This document shows positions 7,698-14,801 of a stretch of DNA of 64,000 nucleotides, one piece after another. This DNA comes from an uncultured Roseburia sp. (lineage in GTDB: Bacteria; Bacillota; Clostridia; Lachnospirales; Lachnospiraceae). The stretch lies in the NCBI GenBank assembly GCA_910577925.1, contig CAJTOI010000003.1, positions 133,650 to 197,649 of the forward strand, read 5' to 3'. Each line of letters begins with the position of its first letter. Within the stretch, counting starts at the first letter, position 1. A model generated the notes under the pieces. That model was not told the origin of the DNA, ran no database searches, and was given only the letters and a program-made list of their open reading frames with translations. The position numbers and the translations under genes are program-made.

Positions 7698-10214
7698 ATG
7701 GTTTATATTGACATCGATAAGAAAAAACTTTCATTGGCAGCGGCATTTTTTCTTCCGCTGTTTATCACGGCTGCAATCTGTATCAACCGGGGGGTATACC
7801 CTTTTGGAGACAGGTGTATTCTCCATGTGGATATGTACCATCAGTACTGTCCGTTTTTCTCCGAGTTTCTGCAGAATATCAGAGACGGCAGCCTGTTTTC
7901 CTATTCGTGGAATATCGGGCTTGGGGCGGATTTTGTCTCTCTGTATGCCTATTATCTGGCAAGCCCTCTAAACTGGCTGATTGTGCTGTGTCCGGGAAAT
8001 GCGGTTGTTGAATTTATGACGATTCTCGTGGTGGTAAAGATTGCGGCCTGCGGTCTTACGGCGGCGTATTATCTTTGCAGGCATTTTGAGAGGGAGCATA
8101 TGGCTGCTGCGGTGTTCGGCACCGCCTACGCGCTGTGCGCGTTTACGGCGGCGTATTCCTGGAATATTATGTGGACCGACTGCATGGCGCTCCTGCCGCT
8201 GATTCTCCTCGGGCTTGAGCGTCTGATAAAAGAGGGGCGGCCGCTTTTGTATTACGGGACGCTCGCGCTCTGCATTTTCAGCAATTATTATATATCGATC
8301 ATGATCTGCATTTTTCTGGTATTCTGGTTTCTGCTTATCTGGGCGGAAAACCGCGGAACGGGAATCCGTGCCTGGGTGCGGTTTGCGTGGTATTCCGCGC
8401 TCGCGGGCGGAACGGGGGCCGTGCTGATTGTCCCCACCGCGATTGTGCTGGGGTACAGCGGCGCCGGGGGCATTTCTTTTCCGAAGTCGGTCGAATGGTA
8501 TTTTGACCTCATATCGGAGCTGTCCCGCCATTTCGTGCTGACGGAGACTTACACGGGGAGCGAGCACTGGCCGAATCTGTATTGCGGGCTGTTTGTGCCG
8601 GTGCTGTTTGTGCTGTATCTGCTGAACAGAGAAATTTCCTGGAAACGCAAAGTGCCGCGGGTTTTTCTGGCGGTGCTGTTTGTGCTCAGCTTTTCGAATA
8701 ACATTCTGGACTTTTTCTGGCACGGGCTGCATTTTCCCACATCCCTGCCGGGGCGGCAGAGTTTTATTTACTGTTTTCTGCTGCTTGTGATCTGTTTTGA
8801 GGCATTCTGCAGACTGCGCGGAAACCGCGTCTGGCATCTTCTGGTGGCCACGAATGTGTGTGTGGCATTCCTGATGTGCGCGTATTTTCTCGCGGAGGAT
8901 CGGGCGGAACAGACCATGCGTTTCGTGATGACCGCAGCGTTTTTCTGCTGTTATCTGATTCTGCTGACGGGGTATCTTGCGGGGGCAAAGAGGGTGCGGC
9001 GCCTGCTGGCCTCAGTCGGAGCTTTTGCGGTGATCGCGGAGCTTGCGATGAATCTTGCAGTCACAGGACTTGAGACGGTAAGCAGGACGTCTTACCACAG
9101 GGAGCGGGAGAGCTATCGGATACTGCTGGAGCGGGCAGAGGCCATGGCGGAAGATGCGGGAGTGCTGTTTTACCGGACAGAGCAGCTTGAGCGCAAGACA
9201 AAAAACGACGCTGCGCTCTACGGTTATCATTCGGCGACGCAGTTTTCCTCGCTGATGAATCTGAATGTCAGCCATTTTTATCAGGACGTGGGAATGGAGG
9301 GCGGCAAGAATTTTTACAGCTACAGCGGGGCCACGCCGCTTTTGGAGGCGATGCTTTCGGTGCGCTATGTGCTTGCGGACAATGACAGAGAGGCGGGGCC
9401 GCTGCGCGCGCTTCTCACATCCGCGGGGGAGTACTCCCTGTACGAAAACCGCTATACGCTGCCGCTTGGGTTTGTGATGGATGAGGCCGCGGCAGAGGCA
9501 TGGGATTACGACGGGCCGGGCGATATCGAAACTCAGAACCGGCTGGCGTATCTGCTTGGCGCGGACGACGCGATGCTTGTGCCGGTGGAATCCGTATCCG
9601 AACCGGGAAAATCGGGCTTTACGGCGGAGCGGACCGGATATTATTACGCGGCCTACGAAAAGACGTCAATCGGAAACCTGACGGAACAGACAAGCGACGG
9701 CAGAAGCAGATCCTATACCAAGGTGTCTCACGGCTACACGCTCGACCTCGGCTACTGTGAGGAGGGCGTCGAGGTGACGGTCACAAACACCGACAATGAG
9801 GAGCTGCCGCTTCGGGTATATTATCTGAATCTCGACGCTTTTTATCAGGCGTATGAGGCGCTTGGCAGTCAGCCGTTTGTGCTGACTTTGTTTGAAAACA
9901 ACCGCATCGAGGGGACGGTGCGGCTTGTGGAGGCCGGCCGTCTGATCTTTTCCGTTGCAGACGAGCAGGGATGGACGCTTTTTGTGGACGGGAAGGAGAC
10001 GGAGTCCGAGACGTTTGCGGAGGCGTTTATCAGTACGCGGCTTGCGCCGGGGGAGCATCAAATTACGCTGCGCTATGAGACGCCGGGACTTCGGGCGGGT
10101 GCCGCCTGCTCGGGGATTTGTCTGCTGCTTGCGGCGGCAAGCATTTATCTTTCCGGCAGGAAAAAGGGGGAAGGGCAGGAAGCGGATTCAGAAAAAAACG
10201 TCGATTCGGAATAA
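7698..10214 (+). CDS. YfhO-family polytopic membrane protein (GT-C-like)
   Basis: An 838-residue protein with about a dozen membrane segments in residues 12-460 and a large soluble C-terminal region, then a last membrane helix near 805-825. The N-terminal signature (GDRCILHVDMYHQYCPFF, then GLGADFVS) is that of YfhO, whose Bacillus and Listeria relatives glycosylate lipoteichoic acid. GAGGAA at the end of the preceding gene serves as ribosome site, so the two genes are coupled. A GT-C glycosyltransferase acting on the LtaS product is the best inference. Confidence 0.85.
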   Translation: MVYIDIDKKKLSLAAAFFLPLFITAAICINRGVYPFGDRCILHVDMYHQYCPFFSEFLQNIRDGSLFSYSWNIGLGADFVSLYAYYLASPLNWLIVLCPGNAVVEFMTILVVVKIAACGLTAAYYLCRHFEREHMAAAVFGTAYALCAFTAAYSWNIMWTDCMALLPLILLGLERLIKEGRPLLYYGTLALCIFSNYYISIMICIFLVFWFLLIWAENRGTGIRAWVRFAWYSALAGGTGAVLIVPTAIVLGYSGAGGISFPKSVEWYFDLISELSRHFVLTETYTGSEHWPNLYCGLFVPVLFVLYLLNREISWKRKVPRVFLAVLFVLSFSNNILDFFWHGLHFPTSLPGRQSFIYCFLLLVICFEAFCRLRGNRVWHLLVATNVCVAFLMCAYFLAEDRAEQTMRFVMTAAFFCCYLILLTGYLAGAKRVRRLLASVGAFAVIAELAMNLAVTGLETVSRTSYHRERESYRILLERAEAMAEDAGVLFYRTEQLERKTKNDAALYGYHSATQFSSLMNLNVSHFYQDVGMEGGKNFYSYSGATPLLEAMLSVRYVLADNDREAGPLRALLTSAGEYSLYENRYTLPLGFVMDEAAAEAWDYDGPGDIETQNRLAYLLGADDAMLVPVESVSEPGKSGFTAERTGYYYAAYEKTSIGNLTEQTSDGRSRSYTKVSHGYTLDLGYCEEGVEVTVTNTDNEELPLRVYYLNLDAFYQAYEALGSQPFVLTLFENNRIEGTVRLVEAGRLIFSVADEQGWTLFVDGKETESETFAEAFISTRLAPGEHQITLRYETPGLRAGAACSGICLLLAAASIYLSGRKKGEGQEADSEKNVDSE

Positions 10215-10216
10215 CA

Positions 10217-10265
10217 GTCCCGTTTATGGGACATAAAAAACAGACCTGTCCGAAATACGGGACAG
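10217..10265 (+). promoter_or_regulatory. Two successive GTCC/GGAC hairpins between YfhO and the 33-residue gene
   Basis: GTCCC (10217-10221) pairs with GGGAC (10228-10232), and CTGTCC (10246-10251) with GGACAG (10260-10265). They lie directly after the YfhO stop codon and before the larger hairpin at 10274-10309. Their function is unknown: RNA stem-loops or dyad protein sites are both possible. Confidence 0.4.
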
Positions 10266-10273
10266 ATAATGAG

Positions 10274-10313
10274 ATACACTCCTTTTATCAAAGACAAAAA
10301 GGAGTGTATTTTT
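10274..10313 (+). terminator. Hairpin with T-tract that also buries the next ribosome binding site
   Basis: A perfect 13-bp stem (10274-10286, ATACACTCCTTTT, with 10297-10309) and a 10-nt loop, followed by TTTTT up to the ATG at 10314. It looks like an intrinsic terminator of the sulfatase/YfhO operon, but the right arm contains AAGGAG (10299-10304), the ribosome site of the 33-residue gene. Folding would therefore block either transcription or translation of that gene. Confidence 0.7.
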
Positions 10314-10415
10314 ATGAAAGGATATATTGTAGAAGCAGGCTATATGGGATTTGTGGACGGAAGATACATGCTGTTTGCCAACGAGGAGGATTACAGGGAG
10401 TATTTTGAGGAATAG
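10314..10415 (+). CDS. 33-residue acidic small protein
   Basis: The protein starts MKGYIVEAGYMGFVDGRYML and ends FANEEDYREYFEE. It is rich in Tyr and acidic residues and would form a small beta-rich unit with a helical tail. Small proteins of similar pattern exist in Clostridia as far as I recall, with no known function. AAGGAG lies 9 nt before the ATG, inside the right arm of a 13-bp hairpin. The last 25 bp overlap, convergently, the 3' end of the AraC-type gene. Confidence 0.6.
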   Translation: MKGYIVEAGYMGFVDGRYMLFANEEDYREYFEE

Positions 10416-11263
10416 GCGCGTACCGGAATCCACACTTCCGCATAGTATGCGGGGTCCTGTGTGCCGCCGCCGAAATCGGAGGGATTGCTGTAGGATTCGA
10501 TATTGTAGCCCTCGGCAATCTCGTATCGGCCTGCGGGAAGCCATTCGGAAAAAATTCTGCGGTTGACATCCTGCAGCGAAAGCGGCATGGGTCCCCTGCA
10601 GGGGAAAATTGCCCATGTGTGGGCGGGAATTTCACATAATTCAAGGTTCTTTTTTGCGGCGGCGTCTGCCCGGAAGTCATCCGCAATCATATAGCGGAAT
10701 TGACTGCCGGCCATTTCCGTATCAAAGCAGATCCCGTACATACCTGTTACGGCTTTTTCTTCTGCCCGTACATGTACTTCATCCCAATATGCCGGAATAT
10801 CGGTGTTTGCCGATTCGTAGGAAAATGTTTTAGAAACGCCCATCACTTTGAATGCGGGTTTTTCTTCGATTCTGTAATTCATGATTGTACCTCCCTCCAG
10901 TGATAATCGAATGTGCAGCGGCGCAAAAGAGTTGAGGGCGGCGCCGTTTTTCCTTATGTCGGTCGGAGTGCTTCCGTGAAAGCGTGCAAAAGCTTTTGTG
11001 AAGCTGTCCGGCGAATCGTAGCCGTATTTTACGGCCAAATCGATGATCCTGGCATCGGACGACAGCAGTTCGCTTCCGGCCAGCGATAACCGTCTCATGC
11101 GGATATATTCGCCGACCGTATATCCGCACAGCATGGAAAACCCTTTCTGAAAATAGAATGAGGATACGTTTACTTCCGAAGCGATTCTGCCGATCGTCAG
11201 CTCTTCGGTGATGTTGTTCTCAATGTATGCGATTGCTCGCTCTATGGTTTTTACCCAATCCAT
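10391..11263 (-). CDS. AraC-family regulator with GyrI-like effector domain
   Basis: A 290-residue regulator: an AraC-type double helix-turn-helix at residues 1-105 (LTIGRIASEVNVSSFYFQK, then DLAVKYGYDSPDSFTKAFAR) followed by a GyrI/BmrR-like small-molecule binding domain at about 125-290 (YRIEEKPAFKVMGVSK, EVWIPV at the end). I chose the ATG at 11263 because GGGAGGT precedes it; an upstream in-frame start would run into the transglutaminase gene. Proteins of this layout (Rob/SoxS-GyrI type) sense amphipathic drugs. It is 55 bp downstream of the transglutaminase gene on the same strand. Confidence 0.88.
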   Translation of the reverse strand: MDWVKTIERAIAYIENNITEELTIGRIASEVNVSSFYFQKGFSMLCGYTVGEYIRMRRLSLAGSELLSSDARIIDLAVKYGYDSPDSFTKAFARFHGSTPTDIRKNGAALNSFAPLHIRLSLEGGTIMNYRIEEKPAFKVMGVSKTFSYESANTDIPAYWDEVHVRAEEKAVTGMYGICFDTEMAGSQFRYMIADDFRADAAAKKNLELCEIPAHTWAIFPCRGPMPLSLQDVNRRIFSEWLPAGRYEIAEGYNIESYSNPSDFGGGTQDPAYYAEVWIPVRAYSSKYSL

Positions 11264-11318
11264 ATACGGTACCTCCCTGTCGATAAAAGGTGTGCGCCCT
11301 TGTCCTCTGAAAGCAGGG

Positions 11319-12239
11319 TCATTTATATTCTGCGCCGTGAGCCAAGTTCCCCACAAGAGGACTGTTTAAGATTCTGAACTTTCGCTCCTGTTCCCAAAGC
11401 GTACACAGTTTGTCAAAATAGCGGTCGGGCTCCGAGAGCCACTCTGCCAGCGCATCGAGTTCCTGCAGTTCCTTTTCGGTGAGCCCGTCAAGCCGTTGGT
11501 CTAAGTAGGCGGGCAGAAGCGTGTAGGTCAGTTCGTTGTTCATAAGCGCGTGAAAATCATAAATCAGATAGCGGATCAGCGCAGGGAGCGCACAGGTTCC
11601 GCGTGTGTCCGCATACACATACCGGGTTCCGTCCGTTTTTCCGCTTCTCACGGAAAGGTAGGCGTCGGCGGCCCAGTCAAAACTGTCTTTTGGCATGTCA
11701 TACTGTGAAAGGGGCATTCCGGATTCCTCATAAAAGCCGTCCGCGTCAAATGTAATCCAACGCCCTTCTTTTTCGCTGTAATATTGATTGATCCAGTGAT
11801 CCATGCTGACTCCTTTTTTAAAATAAGGTGCAAATCCGGCCCGGCATCTCGCCGGAATGCCTTTGGCTTTCAGAATCGCACTCATAAGTACGGACACATA
11901 GCGGCAGGTTACGACAAGCTTGTGTTCGGTTGCCCGGTCCGGCACAAACCCGCGTGCATCCAGCCGGAACAGTTCCGAGACAAGCGCCGGGGCGGTGATA
12001 AAGATGTCGTCTTCACACCGCATCCGGTACCAGGGATAGCGGTTCATATCGCCGTACAAAAGGGTTTCGTTTGCGTTGGTATTTCCTTCTTTTAAAGTGA
12101 CTCTGTGTATTACCTGTGCGCAGATTCGTCTGCCCAGAGCGGGAATATCGTCCGGCAGAGAGCGGAAATAATCTCCGTAACCGCCCGCAAAGGTAAATGT
12201 TCCCGTCTTTTTGTAATGCTCAAGAATGTGTTTTTCCAT
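11319..12239 (-). CDS. Transglutaminase-like domain protein
   Basis: A 306-residue cytosolic protein with a transglutaminase/protease core at about residues 100-170. The likely triad is Cys112 (VVTCRYVSVLMSA), His148 (MDHWINQYY) and Asp165 (WITFDADGFY). No signal peptide. The ATG at 12239 follows GGAGG at good spacing. It appears cotranscribed with the AraC/GyrI regulator. Substrate unknown; such proteins include peptidases and amide-forming enzymes. Confidence 0.82.
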   Translation of the reverse strand: MEKHILEHYKKTGTFTFAGGYGDYFRSLPDDIPALGRRICAQVIHRVTLKEGNTNANETLLYGDMNRYPWYRMRCEDDIFITAPALVSELFRLDARGFVPDRATEHKLVVTCRYVSVLMSAILKAKGIPARCRAGFAPYFKKGVSMDHWINQYYSEKEGRWITFDADGFYEESGMPLSQYDMPKDSFDWAADAYLSVRSGKTDGTRYVYADTRGTCALPALIRYLIYDFHALMNNELTYTLLPAYLDQRLDGLTEKELQELDALAEWLSEPDRYFDKLCTLWEQERKFRILNSPLVGNLAHGAEYK

Positions 12240-12423
12240 AAATATATCCTCCGAAACAGTATTGTGCGGTGCCGCGGCCTGCGGGCCGCGTGTCTTTGCG
12301 CCGTGCCTTTGAGTATACCACTTTAAAATGCGGCATTTCCGATGATAAATGCTGTGTTTTGTCCGGCGGTTTCATTCCGTCCGAATGTATTTTCGACATG
12401 TCCGAAAAAATATTCTGCGGGTG

Positions 12424-12452
12424 TTGAGGTTTTTTTCGTTTTCACGTATACT
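12424..12452 (+). promoter_or_regulatory. Promoter of the thioesterase-peptidase-polA cluster
   Basis: -35 TTGAGG (12424-12429), 17-bp spacer, -10 TATACT (12447-12452), 44 bp before the thioesterase start codon. Confidence 0.7.
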
Positions 12453-12496
12453 ACTATATAGAATTTTGGCTGCTATGGGAAGGAGTATGATTTTGG

Positions 12497-12961
12497 ATGG
12501 CAGAAAAGGAAATTGAAGTATACGGAACACATGTGGACGCAATGAGAATACGCCCCTACGAGCATCATGCAAAGTATTACGAGACGGACCAGATGGGAAT
12601 TATCCATCACTCCAACTACATCAAATGGATGGAGGAGGCGCGGATGGATCTGATGGAGCAGATCGGGCTCTCGTACAAGCAGATGGAGGAGATGGAGATT
12701 ATCAGCCCGGTGCTGTCTGTGTCCTGCGAGTATCACAGCATGGTACATTTTGACGATGTGGTGGTGATCGAGCCGCGTATTGTCAAGTACAACGGGATCA
12801 AACTGGAAGTGGAATACCGGATCACGGACAAAAAGACCGGCGAGCTGCGGACGACGGCGAAGAGTTCCCACTGTTTTCTGACCCGTGCGGGACGGCCGAT
12901 TTCGCTGAAGCGTTCCTACCCGGAACTCGACACGAAGTTTTTTGAATTTGCGGATAACTGA
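12497..12961 (+). CDS. YbgC/FadM-type acyl-CoA thioesterase
   Basis: A 154-residue hot-dog-fold thioesterase. The signature KYYETDQMGIIHHSNYIKW contains the conserved active-site Asp31; the remainder fits the 4HBT layout (YHSMVHFDDVVVIE). It hydrolyses acyl-CoA or acyl-ACP thioesters; chain length cannot be read from sequence. AGGAG lies 11 nt upstream; another ATG at 12487 is out of frame. The peptidase gene begins 13 bp downstream. Confidence 0.88.
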   Translation: MAEKEIEVYGTHVDAMRIRPYEHHAKYYETDQMGIIHHSNYIKWMEEARMDLMEQIGLSYKQMEEMEIISPVLSVSCEYHSMVHFDDVVVIEPRIVKYNGIKLEVEYRITDKKTGELRTTAKSSHCFLTRAGRPISLKRSYPELDTKFFEFADN

Positions 12962-12974
12962 AATGGAGATTACT

Positions 12975-14765
12975 ATGATACAGGAAAGACTTGCCGCGCT
13001 GCGCGGTGAAATGAAAAAGAGAGAGATTGACATTTACGTGGTGCCGACGGCCGATTTTCACGAGTCGGAGTATGTGGGAGATTATTTTAAGGCCAGAAAG
13101 TTTATCACCGGCTTTACCGGCTCCGCGGGAACCGCGGTGATCACGATGACGGAGGCGGGGCTTTGGACCGACGGCCGCTATTTCGTACAGGCCGAAGCAC
13201 AGCTTTCGGGAAGTACGGTGACGCTGTACCGGATGGGCGAGGAGGGCGTTCCGAAGGTGGACGAGTTTCTCGCGGATCGTCTCCCGGAGGGCGGCCGGCT
13301 CGGGTTTGACGGGCGTGTCGTAAACGGAAACTGGGGAAAGCGTCTTTTGGCGCTCGCAGAAAAAAAGGGCGGCTCGCTTTCCGTGGACGAGGATCTGATT
13401 GACAGGATCTGGGAGGATCGTCCGGCGCTCTCAAAAAAGCCGGTGTTTCTTCTCGAAGAGAGATATTCCGGCCGCGGCACGGCGGATAAGCTTGCGGCCG
13501 TCCGCGCGGAAATGAAAAAAGAGGGAGCCGATGTTCATATCCTGACCTGCCTGTATGACATTGCATGGCTTTTGAATATCCGGGGCGGCGATATTGACTC
13601 CGTGCCGGTGGTGCTCTCCTATCTTGCGCTGACGGAGCGGGAGTGCATCTGGTTTCTGCAGGAGGAGGTCTTGGATGAGACGGCTGCCGCTTATCTGAGA
13701 GAGAACGGGATTGTCACAAGGCCCTACAACGATATCTATGACTATGTGCGGGAACTTCCGGCAGAGACGTGCGTGCTGGCGGACTGCGGGAGCGTCAATT
13801 ATCGCATTGTGAGCAGCCTCAGAGAAGGCGTCCGCATTGCCGATAAGCCGAATCCGACGGAACATATGAAAGCCGTGAAAAATCCGACGGAGGTGGAAAA
13901 TACGCGTCTGGCGCATGTGAAGGACGGCGTGGCATTCACGAAGTTTATGTACTGGCTGAAAACGAATATCGGAAAGGTTCCGATGACGGAGATTTCGGCG
14001 TCGGATTATCTGGAAGCGCGCAGAAGAGAGCAGGAACATTTTATCGAGTTAAGCTTTGACACGATCTGTGCATACGGCCCAAATGCGGCGATGATGCACT
14101 ATGCGGCAACGCCGGAATCAAATGCCAAGCTTAGACCGGAAGGATTTCTTCTGGTGGATTCCGGCGGTCATTATTTTGAGGGGACGACGGATATCACGCG
14201 CACGATGGCGCTCGGCCCCGTCACGGACGAGATGCGGACGCATTTTACGGCCGTGTGCCGTTCCAACTTAAATCTTGCGGCGGCGAAATTCCTGCACGGC
14301 TGCACCGGCCTTAATCTCGATATTTTAGCGCGCGGGCCGCTGTGGGAGATGGGAATCGATTATCGGTGCGGCACCGGACACGGGGTCGGCTATCTGCTGA
14401 ATGTGCACGAGGGCCCGAACGGGTTCCGCTGGAGAGTGGTTCCCGAGCGCCATGACAATGGGGTGCTTGAGCCGGGCATGATTACGACGGACGAACCCGG
14501 CGTATACTTAGAGGGGAAATACGGCATCCGCACGGAGAATGAGCTGGTGTGCCGCGAGGCGGAGAAGAATGAGTACGGACAGTTCCTCTGCTTTGAGAAT
14601 ATCACCTATGCGCCGATTGATCTGGACGCCGTTGATCCGGAGCAGATGACGGGGCGGGAGCGCGCGCTGTTAAACGCGTATCACAAGAAGGTGTACGAGA
14701 CGCTTTCTCCGCATATGACGGAGGAGGAAAACGAGTGGCTGAAAACGTATACCCGTGACATATAA
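12975..14765 (+). CDS. Aminopeptidase P family Xaa-Pro peptidase
   Basis: A 596-residue M24B metallopeptidase that removes N-terminal residues preceding proline. Two creatinase-like N-terminal domains (about 1-300) precede a pita-bread catalytic domain with dinuclear metal ligands in LLVDSGGHYFEGTTDITRT, GTGHGVGYLLNVHEGP, ITTDEPGVYLEG and GIRTENELV. Length matches the long three-domain eukaryote-like APP1 type. The ATG at 12975 was chosen because GGAG precedes it and the longer frame overlaps the thioesterase. Confidence 0.9.
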   Translation: MIQERLAALRGEMKKREIDIYVVPTADFHESEYVGDYFKARKFITGFTGSAGTAVITMTEAGLWTDGRYFVQAEAQLSGSTVTLYRMGEEGVPKVDEFLADRLPEGGRLGFDGRVVNGNWGKRLLALAEKKGGSLSVDEDLIDRIWEDRPALSKKPVFLLEERYSGRGTADKLAAVRAEMKKEGADVHILTCLYDIAWLLNIRGGDIDSVPVVLSYLALTERECIWFLQEEVLDETAAAYLRENGIVTRPYNDIYDYVRELPAETCVLADCGSVNYRIVSSLREGVRIADKPNPTEHMKAVKNPTEVENTRLAHVKDGVAFTKFMYWLKTNIGKVPMTEISASDYLEARRREQEHFIELSFDTICAYGPNAAMMHYAATPESNAKLRPEGFLLVDSGGHYFEGTTDITRTMALGPVTDEMRTHFTAVCRSNLNLAAAKFLHGCTGLNLDILARGPLWEMGIDYRCGTGHGVGYLLNVHEGPNGFRWRVVPERHDNGVLEPGMITTDEPGVYLEGKYGIRTENELVCREAEKNEYGQFLCFENITYAPIDLDAVDPEQMTGRERALLNAYHKKVYETLSPHMTEEENEWLKTYTRDI

Positions 14766-14801
14766 TAGTCTCGCCGATAGACAGGCGCCGCGGGAGGCAG
14801 A

